Shown here: piece by piece, positions 1 to 9,300 of the stretch | Position numbering within the stretch: position 1 is the stretch's first letter | How the letters are laid out: every line of letters starts with the position of its first letter | Source: Flavobacterium aquatile LMG 4008 = ATCC 11947 | Lineage (GTDB): Bacteria > Bacteroidota > Bacteroidia > Flavobacteriales > Flavobacteriaceae | Direction of reading: 5' to 3' | Assembly: GCF_000757385.1 (NCBI RefSeq) | Contig: NZ_JRHH01000002.1 | Span: 496,001-560,000, forward strand | Length of the DNA stretch: 64,000 bases | The notes under the pieces: generated by a model | What the model was told of the DNA's origin: nothing | The model's database searches: none | What the model saw: only the letters and a program-made list of their open reading frames with translations | Translations under genes and position numbers: made by a program

Positions 1-379
1 GTTCGAATGATAAATTTTGCAAATCACATTCTCCAGCTTGATCACAAACCGGACAATCTAATGGATGATTTATCAAAAGGAATTCGGTTACTGCTTTTCT
101 AGCTTCGGTTACTCTTTCAGAAGATTTGCTTGCTATTTCCATACCGTCTTGACAACCAGTAACACAGGATGCTACTAATTTTGGCATTGGTCTTGGATCG
201 GCTTCGCTACCTTTTGTAACGTCCACTAAACAGCAACGGCATTTTCCGCCTGTTCCTTTTAGTTTAGAATAATAACACATGGCTGGCGGAACTGATTCTC
301 CACCAATCATACGAGCAGCTTGCAGGATTGTTGTTCCAGCTTCTACTTCTATTTCTTGACCGTCTATGGTTACTTTCAT
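1..379 (-). CDS. nuoG: NADH-quinone oxidoreductase subunit G, N-terminal part
   Basis: Peripheral-arm subunit of respiratory complex I that carries several iron-sulfur clusters and passes electrons from NuoF towards NuoB. Only the first 126 codons lie in the window; the gene runs off the left edge. I translated the strand directly: it opens MKVTIDGQEIEV and shows the plant-ferredoxin-like [2Fe-2S] cysteines (CYYSK, then GKCRCC, then ASC) and the start of the next cluster motif, HPLDCPVCDQAGEC, the His-Cys3 type ligand set of cluster N3. The ATG at 379 is followed upstream by a repeat-rich spacer of about 84 bases before nuoF, so it is probably the next gene of the same transcript. Confidence 0.93.
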   Translation of the reverse strand, partial: MKVTIDGQEIEVEAGTTILQAARMIGGESVPPAMCYYSKLKGTGGKCRCCLVDVTKGSEADPRPMPKLVASCVTGCQDGMEIASKSSERVTEARKAVTEFLLINHPLDCPVCDQAGECDLQNLSFE

Positions 380-463
380 TGTAAATTTGTTTAAAAGTTT
401 AAAAGTTTAAAAGATTAAGTGTTTCCACTTCGTACTTCCAACTTCTAACTTCGTACTTTTAAA
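380..463. repeat. Short tandem repeats in the nuoF-nuoG spacer
   Basis: The spacer between the nuoF stop and the nuoG start consists of two micro-repeats. On the plus strand an 8-base unit TTTAAAAG occurs three times (about 388-411), and a 7-base unit close to ACTTCGT occurs five times in register at 427, 434, 441, 448 and 455. No promoter or terminator is evident, so it looks like slipped-strand filler inside an operon rather than a boundary. Confidence 0.75.
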
Positions 464-1831
464 TTATACTGTTTGCTTTGCTACTAAATGCTTCACTTTT
501 TCAAATGGCTCATTTACAAAGTGATCTCTATTTCTTACTTTTTCTGGGAAACGAATGTGGTATTCAAACTCGTCTTTGAAATGACGAATTGCCGCAGCAA
601 CTGGCCATGAAGCCGCGTCACCTAATGGACAAATCGTATTTCCTTCAATTTTAGATTGAATACTCCATAATAATTCGATGTCTTCTTCGCGTCCGTGACC
701 GTTTTCAATTCGGTGTAACACTTTTTCTAGCCAACCTGTTCCTTCACGGCATGGCGTACATTGTCCGCAAGATTCATGGTGGTAAAATCTTGAAAAATTC
801 CAAGTATTTCTAACGATGCAAGCTCTATCATCATAAACAATAAATCCACCTGAACCTAACATGGAACCAGTTGCGAATCCACCATCAGAAAGACTTTCGT
901 ATGTCATTAAACGGTCTTCACCAGCGGCAGTTTTGTAAATTAAATTGGCTGGTAAAATTGGCACCGAACTTCCTCCAGGAACTAATGCTTTCAATGGTCT
1001 GTCGGTTTGCATACCACCACAATATTCGTCAGAATTCATAAATTCGTAAACAGAAACACCCAATTCAATTTCGTAAACACCTTGATTTTTGATGTTTCCA
1101 GATGCTGAAATTAATTTGGTTCCAGTAGAACGACCAATTCCAATTCCTGCATAATCAGCACCAGAATTATTGATAATCCAAGGCACAGCAGCAATTGTTT
1201 CTACGTTATTTACTACAGTTGGATTTTGCCAAAGACCTTTTACAGCAGGAAATGGTGGCTTCAATCTTGGATTTCCACGTTTTCCTTCTAGTGATTCAAT
1301 CAATGCAGTTTCTTCTCCGCAGATGTAAGCTCCGCCACCAATTTGAACAAAAAGTTCTAAATCGTAACCTGAACCTAATATATTTTTACCCAAAAATCCA
1401 GCAGCTTTTGCTTCGGCGATGGCTCTTTCTAAAATTTTGTAAACCCACATGTATTCTCCACGAATGTAGATGTATGAAAGGTTTGCTCCAAGCGCATAAC
1501 TTGATGTAATCATTCCTTCTATTAAAAGGTGAGGAATGTACTCCATTAAGTAACGGTCTTTGAAAGTTCCTGGTTCTGATTCGTCAGCATTACAAACTAA
1601 ATGTCTTGGATTTCCCGATTTTTTATCGATAAAACTCCATTTCATTCCAGCTGGAAATCCTGCACCACCACGACCACGAAGCCCAGAAGTTTTTACTTCT
1701 TCAACCACTTCGTCTGGCGTCATTTTTTTCAAGGCTTTTTCTACTGATGCGTAACCGCCTTCACGACGATATACTTCATAAGTTTTAATTCCTGGAACGT
1801 TGATTTTGTCTAATAATATTTTTCTTCCCAT
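464..1831 (-). CDS. nuoF: NADH-quinone oxidoreductase subunit F (NADH/FMN binding)
   Basis: Oxidises NADH at FMN and feeds electrons into complex I. At 455 residues it has family length. The glycine-rich NADH site GRGGAGFPAG lies at residues 53-62, the FMN-contacting GAYICGEETAL at 167-177, and the N3 [4Fe-4S] ligands are C355, C358 and C361 (CGQCTPC) with C401. The start ATG at 1831 lies 4 bases after the nuoE stop, which fits translational coupling within the nuoA-G transcript. Nothing is missing from the catalytic motifs. Confidence 0.97.
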   Translation of the reverse strand: MGRKILLDKINVPGIKTYEVYRREGGYASVEKALKKMTPDEVVEEVKTSGLRGRGGAGFPAGMKWSFIDKKSGNPRHLVCNADESEPGTFKDRYLMEYIPHLLIEGMITSSYALGANLSYIYIRGEYMWVYKILERAIAEAKAAGFLGKNILGSGYDLELFVQIGGGAYICGEETALIESLEGKRGNPRLKPPFPAVKGLWQNPTVVNNVETIAAVPWIINNSGADYAGIGIGRSTGTKLISASGNIKNQGVYEIELGVSVYEFMNSDEYCGGMQTDRPLKALVPGGSSVPILPANLIYKTAAGEDRLMTYESLSDGGFATGSMLGSGGFIVYDDRACIVRNTWNFSRFYHHESCGQCTPCREGTGWLEKVLHRIENGHGREEDIELLWSIQSKIEGNTICPLGDAASWPVAAAIRHFKDEFEYHIRFPEKVRNRDHFVNEPFEKVKHLVAKQTV

Positions 1832-1835
1832 GATA

Positions 1836-2366
1836 CTATTTATCGTGTAAAGTGATTTTTCCTTCTTTGCAATCAGACACTAACTGATCGATTTTTTCTT
1901 TGGTAAGATGTTCTTGGTAGAAATCACCCAATTGCATCATTGGAGCATATCCACAAGCACCAAGACATTCCACACCGCGAACTTCAAACATCATATCTGC
2001 CGTAGGTTCGCCTACTTTTACTCCCAATTTATAACAAGTGTAATCCATTAAATCTTCTACTCCGTTTTGACAACAAGGAGAAGTTTGACAGAATTCGAAC
2101 ATGAATTTTCCAATAGGACGTTGGTTGAACATCGTGTAAAAAGTTACAACTTCATACACTTCAATATTTTGAATTTGAAGAATTTCGGCTACTTTATTTT
2201 GCAATTCAATACTCAACCAATTGTCGTGAGCATCTTGAACTTCATGCAAAACTGGTAATAAAGCCGATTTTTGTTTGCCTTCAGGATAATGACTAATCAA
2301 TTCATTGATGCGGTTCATCAACGATTCGGTTATGTTTATCTCTTGTTTTATATGTGATCTTTCCAT
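1836..2366 (-). CDS. nuoE: NADH-quinone oxidoreductase subunit E (24 kDa type)
   Basis: Complex I subunit with a thioredoxin-like [2Fe-2S] domain (cluster N1a), partner of NuoF in the NADH-dehydrogenase module. The protein is 176 residues. Cluster ligands are readable as C93 and C98 (CQTSPCC) plus C134 and C138 (CLGAC). The helical N-terminal half contains the usual EVVTFYTMF stretch. It lies between nuoD and nuoF; the 81-base gap to nuoD is almost pure A/T with near-palindromic AATTTATAATTT-like pieces but no clear terminator. Confidence 0.96.
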   Translation of the reverse strand: MERSHIKQEINITESLMNRINELISHYPEGKQKSALLPVLHEVQDAHDNWLSIELQNKVAEILQIQNIEVYEVVTFYTMFNQRPIGKFMFEFCQTSPCCQNGVEDLMDYTCYKLGVKVGEPTADMMFEVRGVECLGACGYAPMMQLGDFYQEHLTKEKIDQLVSDCKEGKITLHDK

Positions 2367-2447
2367 TTTTGTTATTTTAAATTTTGAATTATAAATTTTA
2401 AATGTTTTGAATAATTTATAATTTAAAATTCATCATTTATAATTTCA

Positions 2448-3683
2448 TTATGCGTCTAATTCGCCTGCAATTACATTTAAACTTGATAATATTACGATAG
2501 CATCTGATAACATTCCGCCTTTAATCATTTCTGTATAAGCTTGGTAGTAAATGAAGCAAGGTCTTCTAAAGTGTAAACGATATGGTGTTCTACTTCCGTC
2601 AGTTACTAAATAAAATCCTAATTCACCATTTCCGCCTTCTACTGGATGATAGATTTCTGCTACTGGAACTGGAACTTCACCCATCACAATTTTAAAGTGA
2701 TAAATTAAACTTTCCATGTTGTGGTAAACATCTTCTTTTGGAGGCAAATAATAATCGGGAACATCAGCGTGAATTGGTCCTTCTGGTAATTTTGCTAATG
2801 CTTGTTTGATGATACTTAAACTTTCCCAAACTTCGGCATTTCTAACACAGAATCTATCATAAGTATCACCTGATTTTCCTACTGGAACATCAAATTCAAA
2901 ATCTTCATAAGAAGAATAGGGTTGTGCTTTTCTAACGTCATAATCAATTCCAGCAGCGCGCAAATTTGGACCAGTTAAACCGTATTGCATAGCGCTTTCA
3001 GCAGTAATTGGTCCAACATTAACTGTTCTATCAATGAAAATTCTATTTCTTTCGAAAAGGTTTTCAAATTCTTTCCAAGCAACTGGGAAATCGGTAAGGA
3101 AAACATCTAATTTTTTGAAGGCTTCTTCCGACCAATCTCTTTCGAAACCACCGATTCTACCCATATTTGTTGTTAAACGAGCGCCACAAATTTCTTCGTA
3201 GATTTCGTATACTTTTTCTCTAAATTGGAATACATAAAGGAAACCTGTATAAGCTCCAGTATCAACTCCAAGGATTGAGTTGCAGATTAAATGATCTGTT
3301 ATACGAGCCAATTCCATTACGATAACTCTTAAATATTGAGCACGTTTTGGAACTTCAATTTCAAGTAGTTTTTCGACTGTCATCCACCAAGCCATATTAT
3401 TAATAGGAGAAGAACAGTAGTTCATTCTGTCTGTTAACACGTTTACTTGATAAAATGGTCGATTTTCAGCAATTTTTTCGAATGCACGGTGAATGTAGCC
3501 AATTGTTGGTTCGGCATCAAGAATTTTTTCACCATCCATTAATAGGATATTTTGAAAAATTCCGTGAGTTGCAGGATGCGTCGGTCCTAAATTCAATACC
3601 GAAAGTTCGCTACCGTCTTCGTTGCGTTTCTGCTCTACAATTTTTGCATATCGATGCTCTGGTGGTAATAATAGTTCTGACAT
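2448..3683 (-). CDS. nuoD: NADH-quinone oxidoreductase subunit D (49 kDa type)
   Basis: Quinone-site subunit of complex I, related to the large subunit of NiFe hydrogenases but without metal cysteines. At 411 residues it matches the stand-alone NuoD family. Recognisable stretches are NLGPTHPATHG near residue 31, EPTIGYIHRAFEK, NNMAWWMTVEK, the MGRIGGFERD region and the C-terminal ending near GELDA. NuoC is encoded separately just upstream in transcription, so there is no NuoCD fusion as in enterobacteria. Confidence 0.97.
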   Translation of the reverse strand: MSELLLPPEHRYAKIVEQKRNEDGSELSVLNLGPTHPATHGIFQNILLMDGEKILDAEPTIGYIHRAFEKIAENRPFYQVNVLTDRMNYCSSPINNMAWWMTVEKLLEIEVPKRAQYLRVIVMELARITDHLICNSILGVDTGAYTGFLYVFQFREKVYEIYEEICGARLTTNMGRIGGFERDWSEEAFKKLDVFLTDFPVAWKEFENLFERNRIFIDRTVNVGPITAESAMQYGLTGPNLRAAGIDYDVRKAQPYSSYEDFEFDVPVGKSGDTYDRFCVRNAEVWESLSIIKQALAKLPEGPIHADVPDYYLPPKEDVYHNMESLIYHFKIVMGEVPVPVAEIYHPVEGGNGELGFYLVTDGSRTPYRLHFRRPCFIYYQAYTEMIKGGMLSDAIVILSSLNVIAGELDA

Positions 3684-3746
3684 TTTATAATGTTGAATTA
3701 TTTCTTTTATTTTTTTGTCGCACTTCGATAATGCTCCGTTTGACTT

Positions 3747-4274
3747 TTATTTATTTGTATTGGCGACAGTTCTTCCAAAGAATCTATCGTCTTTATCGGT
3801 TCTTCCGCTGTCTTCCATTGGGAATTCTTTTCGCATAGGAAACGACACCATCTCATCCATGTTTAAAATTCGTTTTAATTGTGGATGACCTTTAAAATTA
3901 ATTCCGTAGAAATCATACGTTTCTCTTTCCATCCAATTGGAGCAAAGAAATAAATCGGTGATTGAGTCTACTTCTGGATTTTCATTTGCTAAAAAAGTTC
4001 TTACTCTAATTCTAACATTTTCAACCCAATTATGTAAATGGTACACCACTTCAAACTGATGATTTTCATCATTGTCTGGAAAGTGAACACCACATAAATC
4101 GGTAAGGAAATGGAAATTTAAGTCTTGATTTTCTTTTAGGAATTGAATTACTTCATGTACTGTTTCTGAAGTAGCTTCGAATGAAAAAACATCTCGTTGC
4201 ATTTCAAAATTTAGAACATGATTTCCAAATTTTTGTGATAGTTTTTCTTGTATGTAAGCTGTTTCTAAAGCCAT
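3747..4274 (-). CDS. nuoC: NADH-quinone oxidoreductase subunit C (30 kDa type)
   Basis: Peripheral-arm subunit of complex I that packs against NuoD. The 175-residue protein contains the family signature ERETYDFYGINFKGHPQLKRI in its second half (only part quoted: ERETYDFYGI), followed by the PMRKEFP segment. The start ATG at 4274 is one base after the nuoB stop region, so the two are tightly coupled. Family identification is secure from the signature and the position between nuoB and nuoD. Confidence 0.95.
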   Translation of the reverse strand: MALETAYIQEKLSQKFGNHVLNFEMQRDVFSFEATSETVHEVIQFLKENQDLNFHFLTDLCGVHFPDNDENHQFEVVYHLHNWVENVRIRVRTFLANENPEVDSITDLFLCSNWMERETYDFYGINFKGHPQLKRILNMDEMVSFPMRKEFPMEDSGRTDKDDRFFGRTVANTNK

Positions 4275-4275
4275 A

Positions 4276-4836
4276 TTATAGGTTATAAGAAGCTAATAAT
4301 TCTTTATATTCTGGAGAATTTCTTCGGCGAACCGATTCGTTCTTTACTAATTCTTGTAATTGCATTACGCCATCAACAATTTGTTCTGGTCTTGGAGGAC
4401 AGCCTGGAACGTAAACGTCAACTGGAATTACTTTATCAATTCCTTGTAAAACAGAATACGTATCGAAGACTCCACCAGAACATGCGCAAGCTCCAACAGA
4501 AATCACCCAACGAGGTTCAGACATTTGTTCGTATACTTGACGTAAAATTGGTGCCATTTTTTTAGAGATTGTTCCCATCACCATTAGCATATCTGCTTGA
4601 CGAGGAGAAAAACTCACACGTTCAGAACCGAAACGAGCCAAATCGTAATGTGATGCCATCGTTGCCATAAACTCAATTCCACAACATGAAGTTGCAAAAG
4701 GTAAAGGCCAAAGAGAATTAGCACGTGCTAATCCAACAACATCGTTTAATTTTGTGGCGAAGAAACCTTCACCTGTAACACCTTCTGGTGCATCAACCAT
4801 TTTTGTTTTTTCCATAGCAGTAGTATTTATTCCCAT
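4276..4836 (-). CDS. nuoB: NADH-quinone oxidoreductase subunit B
   Basis: Holds cluster N2, the last iron-sulfur centre before quinone. Ligands C51 and C52 (TSCCGIEF), C117 (GACACSGG) and C146 (GCPPRP) are present; their spacing, 65 and 29 residues, is the same as in the E. coli protein. Length is 186 residues from the ATG at 4836, which overlaps the 3' end of nuoA by 10 bases. An internal ATG at 4815 (MEKTK) is a possible alternative start. Confidence 0.97.
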   Translation of the reverse strand: MGINTTAMEKTKMVDAPEGVTGEGFFATKLNDVVGLARANSLWPLPFATSCCGIEFMATMASHYDLARFGSERVSFSPRQADMLMVMGTISKKMAPILRQVYEQMSEPRWVISVGACACSGGVFDTYSVLQGIDKVIPVDVYVPGCPPRPEQIVDGVMQLQELVKNESVRRRNSPEYKELLASYNL

Positions 4837-5192
4837 TCAAGTGCTTTCTTCTTGATAATGTAGAAGAAACCAATTAAAAGCAACGACATAAAAATAACCA
4901 TTTTAATCATTCCGTCTACACCTAATTCCTTGAAGTTCACAGCCCAAGGATATAAGAATATTACCTCTACGTCAAAAAGAACGAAAAGGATCGCCACTAA
5001 GAAATATTTTACTGAGAAAGGAATACGTGCATTACCAACAGATTCGATTCCGCATTCGAAGTTTTTATCTTTGTTTTTGGAATGTCTTTTTGGACCTAAA
5101 AAACTAGAGCCAATAATAGTTAAGACAACAAACCCAACAGCCAAACCTGCCTGCATAACGATTGGTAAATAATCTAATTGATTGGATTGCAT
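4827..5192 (-). CDS. nuoA: NADH-quinone oxidoreductase subunit A
   Basis: Small membrane-arm subunit of complex I near the quinone channel. I take the ATG at 5192 (MQSNQLDYLP, 121 residues) because the open frame further upstream, to 5255, runs into the promoter. Three membrane segments are visible, with the conserved loop KNFECGIESVG containing the cysteine of the family between the first and second, and the FDVEVIFLYPWA stretch. It is the first gene of the nuo transcript. Confidence 0.93.
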   Translation of the reverse strand: MQSNQLDYLPIVMQAGLAVGFVVLTIIGSSFLGPKRHSKNKDKNFECGIESVGNARIPFSVKYFLVAILFVLFDVEVIFLYPWAVNFKELGVDGMIKMVIFMSLLLIGFFYIIKKKALEWE

Positions 5193-5225
5193 AGTGCTAA
5201 TATTTAGACGTAATAAAAATAGCCA

Positions 5226-5256
5226 CAAATATACGTTGCAATATTTAAATCTCAAA
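5226..5256 (-). promoter_or_regulatory. Promoter of the nuo operon
   Basis: Read on the minus strand: TTTG (5256-5253), exactly 19 bases, then TATATTTG (5233-5226). This is a perfect match to the Bacteroidota -33/-7 consensus TTTG-N19-TAnnTTTG. It points leftward and lies about 35 bases before the nuoA ATG. The match is read directly; use in the cell is inferred. Confidence 0.85.
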
Positions 5257-5334
5257 AGTGAAAGGGCAAACGTTTGTTATTTATATCTTAAAAACCAATT
5301 ATTTAAAACAATTCTAAATAAAAAAGTAAGATAT

Positions 5335-5365
5335 AAAAAAACGTCCCGATACTATCGGGACGTTT
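5335..5365 (-). terminator. Rho-independent terminator of the cold-shock gene
   Basis: A 12-base stem with a 3-base loop (arms 5339-5350 and 5354-5365, core CGTCCCGAT/ATCGGGACG) is followed, in the leftward direction, by a run of T on the minus strand. It separates the cold-shock gene from the nuo promoter. Confidence 0.85.
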
Positions 5366-5396
5366 GACCATTGAGGTAATCAAAAAATAATATATA

Positions 5397-5597
5397 TTAG
5401 TCTTCGATTACAGCTACTTGAGCTGCAACTTTACCTTTTCTTCCTTCTTCTTCTTCGTAAGAAACTTTATCACCTTCGTTTAGTGACTCAGCTCTAATAC
5501 CTGTTGCGTGAACGAAAATGTCTTTTCCATTTTCATCATCTGTAATGAATCCGTAACCTTTTGATTCATTGAAAAATTTAACTGTACCTGTGCGCAT
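5397..5597 (-). CDS. Cold-shock domain protein (CspA family)
   Basis: Single-stranded nucleic-acid binding protein of 66 residues, the usual size of bacterial cold-shock proteins. RNP1-like KGYGFITDD (residues about 13-21) and RNP2-like DIFVHAT (25-31) are intact, opening with GTVKFFNESKGY. It is monocistronic, with its own promoter at 5626-5655 and a strong terminator. The family is clear; whether it responds to cold or acts as a general RNA chaperone cannot be read from sequence. Confidence 0.96.
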   Translation of the reverse strand: MRTGTVKFFNESKGYGFITDDENGKDIFVHATGIRAESLNEGDKVSYEEEEGRKGKVAAQVAVIED

Positions 5598-5625
5598 TGT
5601 TGTAATAATAATTATTAATAATTGT

Positions 5626-5655
5626 CAAAGATATACTTATTTCTGACATAGCAAA
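5626..5655 (-). promoter_or_regulatory. Promoter of the cold-shock gene
   Basis: Minus strand: TTTG (5655-5652), 18 bases, TATCTTTG (5633-5626), a good -33/-7 match. The predicted transcript start lies about 20-25 bases before the ATG at 5597, so the leader is short, unlike the long cold-sensing leader of E. coli cspA. Confidence 0.75.
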
Positions 5656-5751
5656 CAAAAATTAAATAAAAAGTTAAAATAGTAACAAAAAAATAATGTT
5701 GTAACGGAGTGATTTTCAAGTAAATATTTGAATTATCATCAAAATTGAAAT

Positions 5752-5790
5752 AAAAAAGCAACTATTTATGAATTTTTAAATAGTTGCTTT
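5752..5790 (-). terminator. Terminator of aspS
   Basis: A 14-base perfect stem (arms 5755-5768 and 5777-5790, core AAAGCAACTATTTA) with an 8-base loop, followed by T residues in the leftward direction, 27 bases after the aspS stop. Confidence 0.85.
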
Positions 5791-5816
5791 CTAATACGTT
5801 GCGAATTTGATATAAA

Positions 5817-7568
5817 TTACTTTAGCTCAACTTTTATATGTAATTCCTTTAATTGTGCGTCATCAATTGTTGAAGGTGCATCGATCATTACATCTCTTCC
5901 TGAGTTGTTTTTTGGGAAGGCAATAAAATCACGAATCGTCTCTTGTCCGCCAAGAATTGCTACTAATCTGTCCAATCCAAATGCCAAACCTCCATGCGGT
6001 GGCGCACCAAATTGGAACGCATCCATTAAAAATCCGAATTGATTTCTCGCTTCTTCTTCGGTAAATCCTAAGTATTTGAACATTAACTGTTGTGTCGCTT
6101 TATCATGAATTCTGATAGAACCACCGCCAATCTCATTTCCGTTTAATACCATATCATAGGCATTAGCTCGAACTTTTCCAGGATTTGTTGCTAATAACTC
6201 CATATCTTCTGGTTTTGGCGAAGTAAATGGATGGTGCATTGCGTGCCATCTTCCAGATTCTTCATCCAATTCTAGTAAAGGGAAATCTACAACCCAAAGT
6301 GGTGCAAATTCTGCTGGATTTCTCAAGCCTAATCTTGTTGCTAGTTCCATTCTTAAAGCAGAAAGTTGCGTACGAGTTTTGTCTGCTGGACCAGAAAGGA
6401 CAAAAATCATATCTCCAGCTTTTGCACCAGTAATTTCTGCCCATTTCTTCAAATCCTCTTGATCGTAGAATTTATCAACCGATGATTTATAAGTTCCGTC
6501 GGCTTCACATTTTACATAAACCATTCCAGATGCGCCAACTTGAGGACGTTTTACCCAGTCAATTAAAGCATCAATTTCTTTTCTTGTGTATGCTGCACAA
6601 TTTGGAGCGGCAATTCCAACTACTAATTCAGCTGCGTTGAAAACTGGAAAATCTTTCTGTTGAGCAACTTCGTTTAACTCACCAAATTTCATATCAAAAC
6701 GGATATCTGGTTTGTCATTTCCGTAAGTTTTCATGGCATAATCGTAGGTAATTCTTGGAAATTTCTCTACTTCAATGCCTTTTATTTCTTTTAGTAAATG
6801 ACGTGTTAATCCTTCAAATACATTTAATATATCTTCTTGTTCTACAAATGCCATTTCGCAATCGATTTGTGTAAACTCGGGCTGTCTGTCGGCACGTAAG
6901 TCTTCGTCACGGAAACATTTTACAATTTGAAAATATTTATCCATTCCGCCCACCATCAATAATTGTTTGAACGTTTGTGGTGATTGTGGTAAAGCATAAA
7001 ATTGACCTTCGTTCATTCTACTTGGAACTACGAAATCTCTTGCGCCTTCTGGAGTGGATTTAATCAAATAAGGAGTTTCCACTTCACAGAAATCTAAATC
7101 TGATAAATATTTACGCACTTCCATCGCTACTTTGTGACGAAAAAGTAATGAGTTTTTTACCGGATTTCTTCTGATGTCCAAGTAACGGTATTTCATTCTA
7201 ATGTCTTCACCGCCATCGGTTTCGTCTTCAATAGTGAAAGGTGGCGTTAAAGCTGCGTTAAGAATTGTCATTTCTTTTACAAGAATTTCAATTTCACCTG
7301 TAGCCATATTTTTATTTTTGGCTTCACGCTCAATAACAGTTCCTTTTACTTGAACTACAAACTCTCTTCCAAGTGTTTTAGCCAATTCAAAAACCGATTT
7401 TTCTGATCGACTTTCGTCAAATAACAATTGTGTAATTCCATAACGGTCGCGTAAATCTACCCAATTCATGAATCCTTTATCTCTTGATTTTTGAACCCAA
7501 CCGGCAAGCGTAACTTCTTGATTGATATGCGAGGCGTTTAATTCACCACAATTATGACTTCTATACAT
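5817..7568 (-). CDS. aspS: Aspartyl-tRNA synthetase
   Basis: Charges tRNA-Asp with aspartate. I choose the ATG at 7568 ([10 protein letters not shown], 583 residues), the normal start of bacterial AspRS; the frame stays open to 7619 but that extension has no family match. The N-terminal OB-fold ([21 protein letters not shown]), class II motif 2 ([18 protein letters not shown]), the bacterial GAD insertion and motif 3 ([13 protein letters not shown]) are all present. The family splits into discriminating and non-discriminating forms; whether asparaginyl-tRNA is made by transamidation here cannot be judged from this window. Confidence 0.97.
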   Translation of the reverse strand: MYRSHNCGELNASHINQEVTLAGWVQKSRDKGFMNWVDLRDRYGITQLLFDESRSEKSVFELAKTLGREFVVQVKGTVIEREAKNKNMATGEIEILVKEMTILNAALTPPFTIEDETDGGEDIRMKYRYLDIRRNPVKNSLLFRHKVAMEVRKYLSDLDFCEVETPYLIKSTPEGARDFVVPSRMNEGQFYALPQSPQTFKQLLMVGGMDKYFQIVKCFRDEDLRADRQPEFTQIDCEMAFVEQEDILNVFEGLTRHLLKEIKGIEVEKFPRITYDYAMKTYGNDKPDIRFDMKFGELNEVAQQKDFPVFNAAELVVGIAAPNCAAYTRKEIDALIDWVKRPQVGASGMVYVKCEADGTYKSSVDKFYDQEDLKKWAEITGAKAGDMIFVLSGPADKTRTQLSALRMELATRLGLRNPAEFAPLWVVDFPLLELDEESGRWHAMHHPFTSPKPEDMELLATNPGKVRANAYDMVLNGNEIGGGSIRIHDKATQQLMFKYLGFTEEEARNQFGFLMDAFQFGAPPHGGLAFGLDRLVAILGGQETIRDFIAFPKNNSGRDVMIDAPSTIDDAQLKELHIKVELK

Positions 7569-7741
7569 TTGGAATATTTTTTTTATTACATACAATTCGA
7601 CCTTTGGTCTCGGGTGCAAAAGTAAAAAACTTAAATCAATTATATAAGGTAAAATTGAATTGAAATTTTTTGTTAATATTTTAAATGTAATTCAGAAAAA
7701 AAGTACATTTGGTTCTCAAAATTAATTTAAAAACAAAATTT

Positions 7742-8740
7742 ATGAAAAATGTAGTGTTTATTTTCATTGCTTCTATATTTTCGAGTATCGGTTTTGCTCA
7801 AGGAACTGTTTCGATTAAAGCAGATATTGCTAATAGAAACGGTGATATTTTATTTATTAAACAAGGTAGAATGATTGTTAAAGAAATAAAAGCGGATGAT
7901 AAAGGAGCTTTCAATGGTTCATTCGATATCAAGAAAGATGGAATGTACACTTTATTTGATGGAGCAGAATACGCAACCTTATTTTTAAAAGGTGGCTATG
8001 ATTTGAAAATTAAAATGGATGCATCAAAATTTGACGAAACATTAACCTTCAAAGGTAAAGGTGCCGACGAAAATAACTTTTTAGCGCAACAAGCTGTTGA
8101 ATCTATGAATTCTGACGAAGATAAATTGTTGGAAATGAATGAAGCTGATTTTGCAAAAGCAATGGAGACCAAAAAAGTGTCTAAAACGGAGAAATTAGAT
8201 AAATCAAAATTAGATGTCTTATTGGTTGAGACTTTAAAAAAGAACATTGATGCTGAACAAAAAGGTTTGACAGATTATTATAAAGAAATTCAAGCCAACA
8301 AAAAATTCAATAATACGGTTGCTCCAGATTTTGACTATTTAAATCATGCTGGCGGAAACGTTAAATTATCTGATTTAAAAGGGAAGTATGTTTACATTGA
8401 CGTTTGGGCTACTTGGTGTGGACCATGTAGAGCAGAAATTCCTTTTTTAAAGAAAGTAGAAGAACAATATCACGGAAAAAACATTGAATTTGTTAGTATT
8501 TCTGTTGATGTCTTAAAAGATTTTGAAAAATGGAAAACGTTTGTAACTGAAAAAGGTTTAGGCGGAACGCAATTATTTGCTGATAAAGACTGGAAGTCTG
8601 ATTTTGTTAGAGCATTTAATATTAACTCGATTCCAAGATTTTTATTGATTGGGCCTGATGGTGTTGTGATTGATGCAAATGCAAGTCGTCCTTCTGATCC
8701 AAAATTGGTAGAAAAGTTTGATTCTTTATTGAAATCGTAA
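7742..8740 (+). CDS. TlpA-like thioredoxin-fold protein with DUF4369-type N-terminus
   Basis: Exported thiol-disulfide protein of 332 residues. A signal peptide (MKNVVFIFIASIFSSIGFAQ) is followed by an all-beta domain of the DUF4369 type (SIKADIANRNGDILFI) and a C-terminal AhpC/TSA-thioredoxin domain with the catalytic WATWCGPCRAEIPFL motif near residue 227. Such proteins reduce or isomerise disulfides in the periplasm or at the outer membrane. I use the ATG at 7742 since it starts the signal peptide; an in-frame TTG at 7709 is open but sits in the promoter zone, where a -7-like TACATTTG is seen at 7704. It ends in a strong terminator and looks monocistronic. Confidence 0.9.
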   Translation: MKNVVFIFIASIFSSIGFAQGTVSIKADIANRNGDILFIKQGRMIVKEIKADDKGAFNGSFDIKKDGMYTLFDGAEYATLFLKGGYDLKIKMDASKFDETLTFKGKGADENNFLAQQAVESMNSDEDKLLEMNEADFAKAMETKKVSKTEKLDKSKLDVLLVETLKKNIDAEQKGLTDYYKEIQANKKFNNTVAPDFDYLNHAGGNVKLSDLKGKYVYIDVWATWCGPCRAEIPFLKKVEEQYHGKNIEFVSISVDVLKDFEKWKTFVTEKGLGGTQLFADKDWKSDFVRAFNINSIPRFLLIGPDGVVIDANASRPSDPKLVEKFDSLLKS

Positions 8741-8767
8741 GAAAACACTTTTTAAATAGTTATCGAA

Positions 8768-8805
8768 AACCCAACGTCTTATCCTTTAAGACGTTGGGTT
8801 TTTTA
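8768..8805 (+). terminator. Terminator after the TlpA-like gene
   Basis: A 14-base perfect stem (8768-8781 and 8787-8800, core AACCCAACGTCTTA) with a 5-base loop, then TTTTT. Confidence 0.9.
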
Positions 8806-8866
8806 ATTATTTTAAAAATTCCAATGTTAAGTTTTTATCCAATGTTACCAAATTGTTAAGCAAAAG

Positions 8867-8897
8867 TTTGCATAGTGTAAATTAATTGTTACATTTG
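8867..8897 (+). promoter_or_regulatory. Promoter of the MORN-repeat gene
   Basis: TTTG (8867-8870), 19 bases, TACATTTG (8890-8897): a perfect -33/-7 promoter, with the ATG at 8932. Confidence 0.85.
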
Positions 8898-8931
8898 TTA
8901 TGTTAATATGAATAATTAAAAAACCTACACT

Positions 8932-9279
8932 ATGAAAAAATATGTAATTATGGCGGCGTTGTTGGTCTCAGGATTAACATTCGCTCAAGAAGGAAAACCA
9001 AAATTGGAAGAAGTTGACGGAATGGTAAAAGCTACTTATTATTATGAAAATGGTCAAGTTCAACAAGAAGGTTTTTTTAAAGATGGTAAACTTGAAGGAA
9101 AGTGGGTTTCTTATAATGAAAACGGATCTAAAAAAGCAATTGCAGAATATACAAACGGCGAAAAAACTGGAAAATGGTTTTTTTGGAATGATAAATCTCT
9201 TGCCGAAGTAGATTATTCAGAAGGTACTATTGCTTCTGTGAAAAGTTGGAATAAAGAAGCTATCGCTGATAAAAATTAG
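8932..9279 (+). CDS. Secreted MORN-repeat protein (YwqK-antitoxin-like)
   Basis: A 115-residue exported protein with a signal peptide (MKKYVIMAALLVSGLTFAQ) and about three MORN_2-type repeats of the form YYENGQ..EGFFKDGKLEGKW, SYNENGSKKAIAEYTNGEKTGKW. In annotated flavobacterial genomes this family is variously called YwqK-like antitoxin or membrane-binding protein; neither role is shown by the sequence. It has its own promoter and terminator, so no partner toxin is encoded next to it. The function is unknown; the repeat architecture is seen directly. Confidence 0.8.
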   Translation: MKKYVIMAALLVSGLTFAQEGKPKLEEVDGMVKATYYYENGQVQQEGFFKDGKLEGKWVSYNENGSKKAIAEYTNGEKTGKWFFWNDKSLAEVDYSEGTIASVKSWNKEAIADKN

Positions 9280-9300
9280 TTTTATTATTTAATTCAAATG

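Noticed and set aside
8932..9279. Antitoxin of a toxin-antitoxin pair
   Set aside because: Only a distant label for MORN proteins; the protein is exported and no toxin gene is adjacent.
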